DNA of 64,000 nt from Clostridia bacterium (GCA_017517665.1 JAFWYP010000054.1:62001-126000); one strand, 5' to 3'; counted from the first letter of the stretch, positions 8,207 to 17,298 are shown. Translations and numbers: made by a program. Notes: a model not told the origin generated them from the sequence alone.

Positions 8207-9487
8207 TTAGTTTTGTGAAGCTTCAAGAGCCTGCTTTACGTCGGCGATGATATCGTCAACGTGTTCAATACCGACGGAAAGACGGATAAGGTCATCCGAA
8301 ATGCCGCAGTTGATAAGCTCCTGAGCTGTGAGCTGACGGTGAGTTGTGCTTGCAGGGTGGAGGCAGCAGGTGCGTGCATCTGCAACGTGAGTTGCGATTT
8401 CCGCAATATGAAGGCTGTCCATGAATTTTGTTGCGGCATCTCTTCCGCCCTTGATTCTGAATGAGATAACGCCGCTTGTGCCGTCGGGCATATATTTCTG
8501 TGCAAGCTCGTAACCCTTGCTGCCCTTCATGCCGGGATAGGTAACTTCAACCGCATATCCGCTGTCACGGATAAACTCTGCAACCGCGAGAGCATTTGAG
8601 CAGTGTCTTTCGATACGAAGGGGGAGAGTTTCAAGTCCGAGGTTGAGAAGGAATGCGTTGAAGGGCGAGGGGATTGAGCCGAGGTCGCGCATGAGCTGTG
8701 CCATACATTTGGTAATATAAGCGGCATTGCCGAAACGTTCTGTGTAGGTGATGCCGTGATATGAATCGTCGGGAGTGGTGAGACCGGGGAATTTGTCATT
8801 CTGTGTCCAGTCAAATTTACCGCCGTCAACGATAACACCGCCAACGCTTGTTGCATGACCGTCCATATATTTTGTTGTTGAGTGGATAACAATATCCGCA
8901 CCAAGCTCAAAGGGACGGCAGTTTACGGGAGTGGGGAAGGTGTTATCAATGATGAGGGGGATACCGTGCGAATGAGCAGCGTTTGCGAATTTTTCAAAAT
9001 CGAGCACTTCGAGTGCAGGGTTTGAAAGTGATTCTGCAAAAATTGCCTTTGTGTTGGGTCTGATAGCGGCGTTGAGTTCTTCTTCGGTTGCCTGAGGGCT
9101 TACGAAAGTGAATTCAATTCCGAGCTTTCTCATTGTAACGTTGAAAAGATTGAATGTGCCGCCGTAGATTGTTGATGCGCTCACAACGTGGTCGCCTGCA
9201 CCTGCAATGTTGAAAATTGAATAGAATGAAGCTGCCTGACCCGATGATGTGAGCATTGCGCCTACGCCGCCTTCAAGGTCAGCAATTTTAGCCGCAACCG
9301 CATCGTTGGTGGGGTTTGCAAGACGGGTATAGAAATAACCCGAAGCCTCAAGGTCAAAAAGCTTACCCATTTCAACGCTTGAATCATATTTATAGGTTGT
9401 GCTCTGATAAACGGGAACCTGTCTGGGTTCGCCGTTCTTGGGTGAATAACCGCTTAAAATGCATTTTGTATTAATTTTGTAGCTCAT
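8207..9487 (-). CDS. metY: O-acetylhomoserine sulfhydrylase (Cys/Met metabolism PLP enzyme)
   Basis: This is a 426-residue member of the Cys/Met metabolism PLP-dependent enzyme family, long type, as expected for O-acetylhomoserine (thiol)-lyase. It makes homocysteine directly from O-acetylhomoserine and sulfide. The PLP lysine is Lys206 in HSTTKYMDGH. The N-terminal YQSTTYKYD and YTRLANPTND segments match this group rather than cystathionine gamma-synthase. It lies 3 bases after an ApgM-type gene in an apparent operon ymdB-ttcA-apgM-metY. No S-box or other methionine riboswitch is visible directly upstream. Confidence 0.93.
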   Translation of the reverse strand: MSYKINTKCILSGYSPKNGEPRQVPVYQSTTYKYDSSVEMGKLFDLEASGYFYTRLANPTNDAVAAKIADLEGGVGAMLTSSGQAASFYSIFNIAGAGDHVVSASTIYGGTFNLFNVTMRKLGIEFTFVSPQATEEELNAAIRPNTKAIFAESLSNPALEVLDFEKFANAAHSHGIPLIIDNTFPTPVNCRPFELGADIVIHSTTKYMDGHATSVGGVIVDGGKFDWTQNDKFPGLTTPDDSYHGITYTERFGNAAYITKCMAQLMRDLGSIPSPFNAFLLNLGLETLPLRIERHCSNALAVAEFIRDSGYAVEVTYPGMKGSKGYELAQKYMPDGTSGVISFRIKGGRDAATKFMDSLHIAEIATHVADARTCCLHPASTTHRQLTAQELINCGISDDLIRLSVGIEHVDDIIADVKQALEASQN

Positions 9488-9490
9488 TTT

Positions 9491-10702
9491 TTATGCCTCC
9501 AGAAATTCTTTCATAAGTCCGCAGCCGATTTCAACGAAGTCGCCCGTTGCCTTGGCTGTGGTTTCATTTATTGTTTCAACGCCGTCAACCTCGCCGTTCT
9601 TATGATAAATCATAAACGGAACGGGGTCGGAAGCGTGGGTTTTTGTAACGATGGGTGTGGGATGGTCAGGGAGAATCATGATTTTGTAATCCTCGCCGCA
9701 GTTGTTGAGGTAATCGAGAACAATGGGAAGCACTCTCTCGTCGATAAGCTCAATTGCGCGGATTTTATTTTCGGGTTCGTTTCTGTGACCGCATTCATCG
9801 GGAGCTTCGATGTGGATATAAACAAGGTCTTTGCCGTTTTTCCATTCGTCAACCGCCGCCTGAGCCTTGCCCTCAAAGTTTGTGTCGATATAACCCGTTG
9901 CGCCTTCAACCTCGGGAACGCCCATACCTGCGCAGATTGCAATGCCCTTAAGAAGGTCAACTGCGGAAACGATACTGCCCTTTACGCCGTAGGTTTCTTC
10001 AAAATCGGAAAGTGCAGGCTTGCTTCCCTCGCCCCAGAGCCAGATTGAATTTGCAGGAGCTTTGCCCTCTGCAATTCTCTTTTTGTTGACGGGGTGGTCC
10101 TTGAGAAGCTCATAGCTTTCTTTCATCATTGCGATGAGTTTTTCTGCATTGGGTGCGGTTGAAAGATATTCGCCCACAACTCTGCCCGAAATATCGTGAG
10201 GAGGGGTCATTTTGCCGAGATCGGTTGTGCCGTTGTTCCAGATAAGGCAGTGACGGTAGCTGACGCCGTTGTAATATCTGAATTCGTCATTGCCGAAATG
10301 TTCCTGAACGGTTTTGATGATTTCCGCCGCATCCTCGCTTGAAATATCGCCTGCGGAATAGTCAATCATGGTTTTGTCTTCGTAGTTTTCCTCATCGCTG
10401 AGTGTAACGACATTGCAGCGAAGCGCAACGTCGGTGTCCTTCATTTTAACGCCGATGCTCACAGCCTCGAGGGGTGAACGACCCGTGTAGCAGACCTTGG
10501 GGTCATAGCCGAGAACGCTTAAGTTTGCAACATCGCTGCCGGGTTTAAGACCGTCTGCAACTGTCTTTACAAGACCTACTCTGCCTTTCTTTGCAAGAGC
10601 ATCGAAATTCGGCTTTTGGGCAAGCTCCATGGGAGTTTTGCCGCCGAGTGCGGGAACGGGATAATCCGCCATTCCGTCATAAAGTATAACTGCGTATTTC
10701 AT
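9491..10702 (-). CDS. apgM: ApgM-type cofactor-independent phosphoglycerate mutase, or related homoserine kinase
   Basis: The 403-residue protein belongs to the archaeal-type (ApgM) branch of the alkaline phosphatase superfamily. Visible landmarks are the metal-binding YDGMAD at the N-terminus, the active-site serine segment PGSDVANLSVLGYDP, and the C-terminal LPDHPTP. The family interconverts 2- and 3-phosphoglycerate; as I recall, one subgroup has been proposed to act as homoserine kinase. Its position 3 bases before an O-acetylhomoserine sulfhydrylase gene makes a link to homoserine metabolism worth testing. I chose the ATG at 10702 rather than an upstream in-frame TTG at 10711, because AAAGG is spaced about 7 bases from it. 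Confidence 0.88.
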   Translation of the reverse strand: MKYAVILYDGMADYPVPALGGKTPMELAQKPNFDALAKKGRVGLVKTVADGLKPGSDVANLSVLGYDPKVCYTGRSPLEAVSIGVKMKDTDVALRCNVVTLSDEENYEDKTMIDYSAGDISSEDAAEIIKTVQEHFGNDEFRYYNGVSYRHCLIWNNGTTDLGKMTPPHDISGRVVGEYLSTAPNAEKLIAMMKESYELLKDHPVNKKRIAEGKAPANSIWLWGEGSKPALSDFEETYGVKGSIVSAVDLLKGIAICAGMGVPEVEGATGYIDTNFEGKAQAAVDEWKNGKDLVYIHIEAPDECGHRNEPENKIRAIELIDERVLPIVLDYLNNCGEDYKIMILPDHPTPIVTKTHASDPVPFMIYHKNGEVDGVETINETTAKATGDFVEIGCGLMKEFLEA

Positions 10703-10718
10703 ATATATCAACCTTTCC

Positions 10719-11429
10719 TTAATATCCGTTGATTTCTTTTCTCTGCATTGCGCCGAGGATTTTTTCGCGGACGTTGCCGTATTTCTTTTCGAGGGAATTG
10801 AGGAAATCCTTGACCTCCTGCCTCTCGGTTGTGCCGTCGGCGGGGCATTTGCTCTTGACGGTCGGCAGGTTTTCTTTGCGGCAAACTCTTGCGCAGTCGC
10901 TTTCCCTTGCGAAAATCATGGGTCTTATCATATAAATATCTTTTCGTGAAAGATAAGTCACGGGCATAAAGCAATCAAGCGTGCCGCCGTTAAAAAGATT
11001 CATGATGAAGGTTTCGGCAACGTCGTCGAGGTGATGACCGAGTGCGATTTTGTTGCAGCCTGCCGCTTTTGCCGCATCGTGAAGCGCACCTCTGCGCATT
11101 CTTGCGCACAGACTGCACGGGTTTGTTTCTTTTCTTATGTCAAAAATAACTTCGGCAAGCTGTGTTCTTTTTATAATGTATTCAATATCATACTTTTTGC
11201 AAAGCTCCTCAATAGCCGAATAATCGGCATCCTCACCGCCGAAACGGGGGTCAAGAGTTATTGCGACAAGTTCAAATTTTTCGGGATAAAATATGCGAAG
11301 GTTTGCCATTGCCGCAAGAAGTGCAACCGAATCCTTGCCGCCCGATACACCGACGGCGATTCTGTCGCCTTCTTTTATCATGTCATACTGCTGACAGGCA
11401 GAACGCATATAGCTCAATAATTTCTGCAT
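10719..11429 (-). CDS. ttcA: TtcA-family tRNA 2-thiolation protein
   Basis: This 236-residue protein has the PP-loop motif SGGKDS (residues 29-34) and the three cysteines expected of TtcA: Cys105 and Cys108 in PCSLCAR, and Cys195 in KSKCPADG. TtcA adds sulfur to C32 of tRNA in an ATP- and Fe-S-dependent reaction. The GHHLDD segment fits as well. TilS and CTU1/NcsA are relatives, but the short length and cysteine spacing favour TtcA. It follows ymdB by 4 bases. Confidence 0.88.
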   Translation of the reverse strand: MQKLLSYMRSACQQYDMIKEGDRIAVGVSGGKDSVALLAAMANLRIFYPEKFELVAITLDPRFGGEDADYSAIEELCKKYDIEYIIKRTQLAEVIFDIRKETNPCSLCARMRRGALHDAAKAAGCNKIALGHHLDDVAETFIMNLFNGGTLDCFMPVTYLSRKDIYMIRPMIFARESDCARVCRKENLPTVKSKCPADGTTERQEVKDFLNSLEKKYGNVREKILGAMQRKEINGY

Positions 11430-11433
11430 ATTA

Positions 11434-12204
11434 TCACTCTATGGTAACGGGTTCGATATTGATAACCTTACCCGTTTTATTTTCAATTTCAAAAATACAG
11501 CCGTTCATCATGCAGTTGCCCTCGGCTGTGTCAAATCTTGCAGGCATTCCCGTGCGAAGCCAGTCAATCGAGATTTCGGGCTTGACGCCTAAAACAGACT
11601 GCTTCGGACCCGTCATGCCGATGTCGGTTATATATGCCGTGCCGTTGGGAAGAATTTGTGCATCATTGGTCATGACATGGGTGTGAGTGCCGAAAACAGC
11701 GGACACTCTGCCGTCAAGATAAAATCCCATGGCTCTTTTTTCGGCGGTTGCCTCTGCGTGAAAATCAACGAGTTTTATTTTGCAGTCGCTGATTTTCGGG
11801 AGGATTTCGTCAATCGCCGCAAACGGATTATCGCATTTGTCCATATAAACCGTACCTGCGAGATTGACAATTGCGATTTTGAGAAAACCCATGTCAACAA
11901 CGGAATAACCCTTGCCGGGATTGCCTTTGTGGAAATTTGCGGGTCTAATGATATCTTCTCTTTCGTCGAGCATTTCATAAAACTCACGGCGGCGGTAAAC
12001 ATGATTTCCCGTTGTTATGAAATCAACGCCGCTGTCAAAAAGATACTGCGCAGAAAACGGAGTTATGCCGTTGCCCACAGCGGAATTTTCGCCGTTGGCA
12101 ATGCAGAAATCTATTCCCTTTATTTTTTTGTATGCAGGCAAAACACTGCGCAGGAATTCGCAGCCTTTTGCGGAAACAACATCACCGATAACGAGAATAT
12201 TCAT
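11434..12204 (-). CDS. ymdB: YmdB-family metallophosphoesterase (cyclic nucleotide phosphodiesterase)
   Basis: This 256-residue protein is a calcineurin-like phosphoesterase of the YmdB type. The metal ligands are visible in order: GDVV near the N-terminus, GENS, TGNHVYRRRE, DFHAEATAEK and GTHTHVMT. In Bacillus subtilis YmdB hydrolyses 2',3'-cyclic nucleotides, interacts functionally with RNase Y and influences biofilm and motility switching. The gene follows rny, as in many Firmicutes, but a terminator hairpin separates them. I chose the ATG at 12204 (MNILVIGDVV) over an upstream ATG at 12228, which abuts the terminator and has no ribosome binding site. Confidence 0.93.
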   Translation of the reverse strand: MNILVIGDVVSAKGCEFLRSVLPAYKKIKGIDFCIANGENSAVGNGITPFSAQYLFDSGVDFITTGNHVYRRREFYEMLDEREDIIRPANFHKGNPGKGYSVVDMGFLKIAIVNLAGTVYMDKCDNPFAAIDEILPKISDCKIKLVDFHAEATAEKRAMGFYLDGRVSAVFGTHTHVMTNDAQILPNGTAYITDIGMTGPKQSVLGVKPEISIDWLRTGMPARFDTAEGNCMMNGCIFEIENKTGKVINIEPVTIE

Positions 12205-12233
12205 TCTTATTTTCCAACTTTCTTTCATAAAAC

Positions 12234-12259
12234 AAGGGGCTGCAATAACGCAGCCCCGT
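12234..12259 (-). terminator. Terminator or attenuator between rny and ymdB
   Basis: An 8-bp GC-rich stem (GGGGCTGC with GCAGCCCC) and a 6-base loop are followed on the minus strand by TTGTTTT. It ends rny and may let part of the transcription run into ymdB. Confidence 0.75.
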
Positions 12260-12264
12260 TGGTC

Positions 12265-13827
12265 TTATTTTGCGTAATCAATAGTTCTGCTTTCTCTGAT
12301 AAGGTTAACTTTAATCTGACCGGGATATTCCATGCTTTCTTCGATTTTCTTTGCAACATCTCTTGCAAGAAGAACCATCTTATCGTCATTGATAACCTCG
12401 GGCTTAACCATGATTCTGACCTCACGGCCTGCCTGAATGGCAAATGAACGGTCAACACCCTCAAATGAGCAAGCGATTTCTTCAAGCTTTTCAAGGCGCT
12501 TGATATAGTTCTGAACATCCTCACGTCTTGCACCGGGTCTTGCGGCTGAAATTGCGTCTGCAGCCTGAACAAGAACGGCGGTAATCGTTTTTGCTTCAAT
12601 TTCACCGTGGTGAGCCTTGATTGCGTGGATGATGTTATCGTTTTCTTTGAATTTCTTTGCGAAATCTGCGCCGAGGTCAACGTGTGAGCCTTCCATTTCA
12701 TGGTCAAGTGCCTTACCGATATCGTGAAGCAAGCCGGCTCTCTTTGCTGTCTTGACGTCGGTGCCAAGTTCCGAAGCCATAAGACCTGCAATATAAGAAA
12801 CCTCAAGTGAATGCTTGAGAACGTTCTGACCGTAGCTTGTGCGGTATCTGAGCTTACCGATGAGCTTGACGATTTCGGGGTGAACTCCGTTAACGCCTGC
12901 GTCGATAAGTGCGTGTTCACCTGTCTGCTTGATGGTTGTTTCAACCTCGCGCTTTGCCTTTTCATACATCTCTTCAATTCTTGCAGGATGTATTCTTCCG
13001 TCTGCAATGAGCTTTTCAAGAGTAAGGCGAGCAATTTCTCTGCGAACGGGGTCAAAGCTGGAAACGGTGATTGCCTCGGGAGTATCGTCGATAATGAGGT
13101 CAACACCTGTTATCATTTCAAGAGTTCTGACGTTTCTGCCCTCTCTGCCGATGATTCTGCCCTTCATTTCGTCATTGGGAAGAGCGACAACGGAAACTGC
13201 GGCTTCCGCAATGTGGTCAGCGGCGCATCTCTGGATTGCGGTTGAGATAATTTCCTTCGCAATCTGGTCAGCTTCGTCTTTTGCCTTCTGTTCTGTTTCC
13301 TGAATCCTGACAGCTTTTTCGTGGTCAAGTTCATTTGTGAGAGCGTTGAGGATGTATTCCTTAGCCTGCTCTTTTGTGAATCCGGAGATTCTTTCGAGCA
13401 TTTCAAATTCACTCTTTTTGATGCTCTCGATTTCCTCGAGCTTAAGGTCTGCCGCCTTGATTTTTTCGTTGAGGAGTTCGTCCTTCTTTTCGAGGTTTTC
13501 GCTCTTCTTATCAAGAGTTTCTTCCTTCTGATTGATTCTGCGCTCCATGCGCTGAACCTCGTTGCGTCTTTCACGCAGTTCTTTTTCTGTTTCTGTTCTC
13601 TGCTTGTGGATTTCGTCCTTAGCTTCAAGGATTGCTTCTTTTTTCTTTGCTTCTGCAGCCGCAATGGCATCGCTCACGATTTTGTTTGCTTCCTGCTCTG
13701 CCGAACCTATAGCTGCTTCAGCGATTTTCTTTCTATGTAAACCGCCGAGAATAAACATAACTACCATGCCTATTACTCCGACAACGGCAACAAGAATTAA
13801 AATCCAAAGGGATATCTGTGTGTTAAT
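12265..13827 (-). CDS. rny: Ribonuclease Y, apparent ATT start
   Basis: RNase Y is the membrane-anchored endoribonuclease that starts mRNA decay in many Firmicutes. The domains are in the usual order: an N-terminal membrane helix, a long charged coiled coil (about residues 30-180), a KH domain with [15 protein letters not shown], and an HD domain with [12 protein letters not shown]. The first in-frame ATG (13767) would cut the membrane helix in half. Reading upstream without a stop adds 20 residues ([20 protein letters not shown]), beginning at an ATT codon that sits about 8 bases after a strong AAAAGGAGG. I therefore place the start at that ATT, giving 520 residues. A GGAG before the 13767 ATG keeps the shorter form possible. 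Both the rare start and the structured leader hint at translational control. Confidence 0.93.
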   Translation of the reverse strand: MNTQISLWILILVAVVGVIGMVVMFILGGLHRKKIAEAAIGSAEQEANKIVSDAIAAAEAKKKEAILEAKDEIHKQRTETEKELRERRNEVQRMERRINQKEETLDKKSENLEKKDELLNEKIKAADLKLEEIESIKKSEFEMLERISGFTKEQAKEYILNALTNELDHEKAVRIQETEQKAKDEADQIAKEIISTAIQRCAADHIAEAAVSVVALPNDEMKGRIIGREGRNVRTLEMITGVDLIIDDTPEAITVSSFDPVRREIARLTLEKLIADGRIHPARIEEMYEKAKREVETTIKQTGEHALIDAGVNGVHPEIVKLIGKLRYRTSYGQNVLKHSLEVSYIAGLMASELGTDVKTAKRAGLLHDIGKALDHEMEGSHVDLGADFAKKFKENDNIIHAIKAHHGEIEAKTITAVLVQAADAISAARPGARREDVQNYIKRLEKLEEIACSFEGVDRSFAIQAGREVRIMVKPEVINDDKMVLLARDVAKKIEESMEYPGQIKVNLIRESRTIDYAK

Positions 13828-13893
13828 GGCTGTTTCCTCCTTTTCAGATTTTTTTGATTTTTGTTAATATAAGAAATTAATTGAAAAATCAAC

Positions 13894-13947
13894 CAATGGT
13901 GCTTCAGAGTGCAAAAACACTCATCTTGGCACAAAATAACACCATTG
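13894..13947 (-). promoter_or_regulatory. Structured RNA element in the rny 5' leader
   Basis: On the minus strand an 8-bp outer stem CAATGGTG/CACCATTG (13947-13940 with 13901-13894) encloses an inner hairpin GAGTG-TTTTTG-CACTC. It lies between the rny promoter and the start codon. There is no following T-run, so it is not a terminator. Confidence 0.5.
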
Positions 13948-13952
13948 TATTA

Positions 13953-13981
13953 ATAGTATACTTTTATATAGTTATTGTCAA
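13953..13981 (-). promoter_or_regulatory. rny promoter
   Basis: On the minus strand: -35 TTGACA (13981-13976), a 17-base spacer, and -10 TACTAT (13958-13953). The resulting leader is about 120 bases long. Confidence 0.65.
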
Positions 13982-14012
13982 GTTTTTTATGAATATTTCC
14001 TTATAATTTCTA

Positions 14013-14041
14013 TTGACTTTGATGATTTTGAGTGATAATAT
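14013..14041 (+). promoter_or_regulatory. thrS promoter
   Basis: -35 TTGACT (14013-14018), a 17-base spacer, and -10 TAATAT (14036-14041), directly upstream of the T-box leader. Confidence 0.7.
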
Positions 14042-14047
14042 AATGAT

Positions 14048-14290
14048 AACATCGAAAAATCGTTGAAGCAGAAGGCTGTTTGCAACAAATTCTTTTCAGA
14101 GAGCCGCCCCTCGGCTGTGAAGGCGGCAAAGAATCAGCATTCAGTTACCGCCTGCCGAGTGCCGCCGTAATCAAGGTGTGCCGTTCAAGCCGCGTTAAGG
14201 CTTCCGAGAGCCGATTTTATGTCGGAATGACGGGTGGAACCGTGGAGTTTTATGCTTCATCCTGTTTTTACGGGATGGAGCTTTTTTATT
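14048..14290 (+). promoter_or_regulatory. T-box leader of thrS
   Basis: The leader carries the conserved T-box sequence GGGTGGAACCGTGG (14232-14245) that pairs with the uncharged tRNA acceptor end. It is followed by a competing terminator hairpin (stem arms at 14254-14264 and 14271-14281) and a T-run. An AGAGAG-type element (about 14098-14103) marks the distal part of stem I. The specifier codon is probably ACC (14147-14149), fitting threonine, though I could not fold stem I fully. Uncharged tRNA-Thr should raise thrS expression. Confidence 0.85.
14254..14288 (+). terminator. Regulated terminator of the thrS T-box
   Basis: An 11-bp stem with two G-U pairs (GCTTCATCCTG with CGGGATGGAGC) and a 6-base loop is followed by six T residues. 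It is the attenuator that the T-box controls. Confidence 0.8.
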
Positions 14291-14317
14291 TGTAAATTAA
14301 GAAAGGATATGATAAAT

Positions 14318-16264
14318 ATGGTAAATGTAACCCTTAAAGGCGGAGTTGTCAAGGAATTTGAAAACGGCACAACCGCTATGGAAATCACCAAAAGCCTCGG
14401 CATGGGTCTTTATAAGGCTGCCTGTGTGTGCAAAATCAACGGCGAAGTAAAGGACCTCAGAACTCCCATTGAAAAGGACTGCGAGCTTGAAATTCTCACA
14501 TTCGATGATGCAGACGGCAAGTGGGCACTCCGCCACACAGCTTCCCATGTTCTTGCTCAGGCTGTTAAAAGACTTTATCCCAACGCAAAGCTTGCAATCG
14601 GTCCCGCTATTGATAACGGCTTCTACTATGATTTTGATGTTGACGTACCCTTCACTCCCGAGGTTCTCGAAAAAATCGAGGCAGAGATGAAGAAAATCGT
14701 TAAGGAAGGTCTTGTTCTTGAACAGCATGAGCTCGACGCCGACGAAGCAATAAAGCTCATGGAAGAAAAGGGCGAAACCTTCAAGGTTGAGCTTATTCAG
14801 GAGCATGCAGGCAAGGGCGAAAAGATTTCGTTCTATAAGCAGGGCGAATTCGACGAACTCTGCGCAGGTCCCCATATCCCCGACACAAGCAGAATCAAGG
14901 CTTTCAAGCTCACATCCTGCACGGGTGCATACTGGAGAGGCGACTCAAAGAACAAGATGCTTCAGAGAGTTTACGGTACTGCTTTCACAAAGAAAGAGGA
15001 CCTCGAAGCTCATCTTGAAGCAATTGAAGAAGCAAAGAAGCGTGACCATAACAAGATAGGCAGAGAGCTTGGTTATTTCACAACGGTTGATTCAATCGGT
15101 CAGGGTCTTCCCGTTCTCATGCCCAAGGGCGCAAGAGTTATTCAGCTTCTTCAGCGCTGGGTCGAAGATGTTGAACAGCAGAACGGCTATCTTCTCACAA
15201 AAACTCCTCTCATGGCAAAGAGAGACCTTTACAGAATTTCAGGACATTGGGACCACTACCGTGACGGTATGTTCATTCTCGGCGATCCCGATGATGAAGA
15301 AAAGGAATGCCTTGCGCTTCGTCCCATGACCTGCCCCTTCCAGTATCAGGTTTATCTCAACAGCGCAAGAAGCTACCGCGACCTTCCCATGCGTCTTGGC
15401 GAAACATCAACTCTTTTCCGTAACGAGGATTCGGGCGAAATGCACGGTCTTATCCGTGTACGTCAGTTCACAATTTCGGAAGGACACCTTGTTCTCAGAC
15501 CCGATCAGCTTGAAGAAGAATTCAAGGGCTGCCTGAGTCTTTGCAAATATTTCCTCGGAACAGTCGGTATGCTCGATAAGTGCACCTTCCGTTTCTCGCA
15601 GTGGGATCCCGACAACACAGCAAAGTACGAAGGCACTCCCGAGCAGTGGAATGCCGCTCAGGAAACAATGGGCAAAATCCTCGATAATCTCGGCGTAGAC
15701 TACGAAATCGGCATTGACGAAGCTGCTTTCTACGGTCCTAAGCTCGATATTCAGTTCAAAAATGTTTTTGGCAAAGAGGACACAATCGTTACAATTCAGA
15801 TTGATATGCTTCTTGCAGAGAAGTTCGGCATGTACTATGTTGATACAGACGGACAGAAGAAGCTTCCCTATATCATCCACAGAACAAGCCTCGGCTGCTA
15901 CGAAAGAACACTTGCTTATATTCTTGAAACCTTTGCGGGTGCACTTCCTCTCTGGCTTTCACCCGAGCAGGTAAGACTTCTTCCCATCGCAGACCGTCAC
16001 CATGCATATGCAAAGGAAGTTGCCGCAAAGCTTGAAAGCATGGGCATGAGAGTTTCCGTTGATGACAGAAGCGAAAAAATCGGTTATAAAATCCGTGAAG
16101 CACAGCTTGAAAAGATTCCCTATATGCTTCTTGTGGGCGATAAGGAAATCGAAGACGGCGCAGTTTCAATCCGTAAGAGAGGTGAAGGCGATCTCGGTGC
16201 AAAGAGCGTTGATGAATTCATCGCATCCGCACTTGCCGATATAGCTTCAAAGAAGATTTGGTAA
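14318..16264 (+). CDS. thrS: Threonyl-tRNA synthetase
   Basis: ThrS charges tRNA-Thr. The 648-residue class II enzyme shows an N-terminal TGS domain (residues 1-62), the editing domain with HTASH (His73, His77) and its partner Cys region, the catalytic core with MTCPFQYQVY and the tRNA-binding GCYERTLAYI, and an anticodon-binding domain at the C-terminus. The frame is open upstream into the T-box terminator. The start at 14318 (MVNVTLKGG) is preferred because AAAGGA lies about 10 bases upstream; an ATG at 14309 overlaps the ribosome binding site. It is followed 11 bases later by a PanE-like gene. Confidence 0.97.
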   Translation: MVNVTLKGGVVKEFENGTTAMEITKSLGMGLYKAACVCKINGEVKDLRTPIEKDCELEILTFDDADGKWALRHTASHVLAQAVKRLYPNAKLAIGPAIDNGFYYDFDVDVPFTPEVLEKIEAEMKKIVKEGLVLEQHELDADEAIKLMEEKGETFKVELIQEHAGKGEKISFYKQGEFDELCAGPHIPDTSRIKAFKLTSCTGAYWRGDSKNKMLQRVYGTAFTKKEDLEAHLEAIEEAKKRDHNKIGRELGYFTTVDSIGQGLPVLMPKGARVIQLLQRWVEDVEQQNGYLLTKTPLMAKRDLYRISGHWDHYRDGMFILGDPDDEEKECLALRPMTCPFQYQVYLNSARSYRDLPMRLGETSTLFRNEDSGEMHGLIRVRQFTISEGHLVLRPDQLEEEFKGCLSLCKYFLGTVGMLDKCTFRFSQWDPDNTAKYEGTPEQWNAAQETMGKILDNLGVDYEIGIDEAAFYGPKLDIQFKNVFGKEDTIVTIQIDMLLAEKFGMYYVDTDGQKKLPYIIHRTSLGCYERTLAYILETFAGALPLWLSPEQVRLLPIADRHHAYAKEVAAKLESMGMRVSVDDRSEKIGYKIREAQLEKIPYMLLVGDKEIEDGAVSIRKRGEGDLGAKSVDEFIASALADIASKKIW

Positions 16265-16275
16265 GGTGAATTATT

Positions 16276-17295
16276 ATGAATAAAGTTGCAATTTACGGCG
16301 CAGGCTCACTCGGTACTGTTCTCGGCGCGTATATGACCAAAAACGGCGTTGATGTTGAGCTTGTAAACAGAAACAAGGCTCATGTTGCCGCACTCAACGA
16401 AAAGGGTGCGCATATCACGGGTACAGTTGAAATGACAGTTCCCGTAAAGGCTATAACTCCCGACGAAATGGAAGGAGTTTACAGCGTTATCTTCCTTATG
16501 ACAAAGCAGCTTTTCAATGCTGAGGTCTGCACATTCCTCAAGCCTTTCCTTGCAGAAGACGGCGTTATCGTAACTCTTCAGAACGGTATTCCCGAACCCG
16601 GAGTTGCCGAAATCGTAGGTAAAGAGCACACAATGGGCTGCGCTGTTGAATGGGGTGCAAATCTCTCCGCACCCGGTGAGTGCGTGCTCACAAGCGAACC
16701 CGACAGCCTTTCATATCATATGGGCAAAATGGACGGAATCACCGATGCACAGGTGAAGACGGTGACAGAGCTTCTCGAAAAGATGTGCCCCGTTCATTTT
16801 GAAGATAACCTTATCGGCACAAGATGGTCAAAGCTTCTTATCAATGCAACCTTCTCGGGTCTCGGCACGGTTATGGGCGGAACATTCGGTGCTGTTACGG
16901 GCGATGCATATGCAAGAAAGGTTGCGATCCGCTGCATGAAGGAATGCATTGATGTCGGTCATGCCGCAGGTGCTGAATTCGCACCCGTTCAGGGCAAGGA
17001 TATCACAAAGCTTTTCTATTATAAAAACGGCTTCAAGAGAGCAATCGGCGAATTCCTTATTCCCATTGCAATGAAGAAGCATAAGGACATCATTCCCTCA
17101 ATGCTTCAGGATTTGCGCAACGGCAAGCCTTGTGAAATTGATGCAATCAACGGCGTTGTATGTGAATGGGGCAGAAAGTGCGGAATTCCCACTCCCATCA
17201 ATGACAGAATCGTTGAAGTTATCAAAAAAGAGCAGTCGGGCGAGCTCAAGCTTGAGGCTGCAAACATCAAGCTTTTTGACGATTTGCTTAAATAA
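16276..17295 (+). CDS. Ketopantoate reductase family protein (PanE/ApbA)
   Basis: This 339-residue protein has the N-terminal Rossmann motif GAGSLG and the family's middle segment RWSKLLINATFSGLG, which carries the catalytic lysine. The C-terminal part EIDAINGVVCEWG is also characteristic. True PanE reduces 2-dehydropantoate to pantoate with NADPH for coenzyme A synthesis. The family is broad and often includes enzymes with other 2-oxo acid substrates, and no panB or panC is nearby. Specific function is therefore open. It lies 11 bases after thrS and probably shares its transcript. Confidence 0.85.
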   Translation: MNKVAIYGAGSLGTVLGAYMTKNGVDVELVNRNKAHVAALNEKGAHITGTVEMTVPVKAITPDEMEGVYSVIFLMTKQLFNAEVCTFLKPFLAEDGVIVTLQNGIPEPGVAEIVGKEHTMGCAVEWGANLSAPGECVLTSEPDSLSYHMGKMDGITDAQVKTVTELLEKMCPVHFEDNLIGTRWSKLLINATFSGLGTVMGGTFGAVTGDAYARKVAIRCMKECIDVGHAAGAEFAPVQGKDITKLFYYKNGFKRAIGEFLIPIAMKKHKDIIPSMLQDLRNGKPCEIDAINGVVCEWGRKCGIPTPINDRIVEVIKKEQSGELKLEAANIKLFDDLLK

Positions 17296-17298
17296 AAG

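Noticed and set aside
11656-12447. 263-residue plus-strand frame opposite ymdB and the end of rny
   Set aside because: It runs through the terminator hairpin and has no start signals; both genes beneath it are clear.
12225-13106. 293-residue minus-strand frame overlapping rny in another phase
   Set aside because: Its Ser/Gln/Arg/Leu-rich composition is that of an out-of-frame reading of rny, and it crosses the rny terminator.
14080-14308. Short frames and an N-terminal extension of thrS starting at 14234
   Set aside because: They lie within the T-box leader and its terminator, so they are RNA structure rather than protein.
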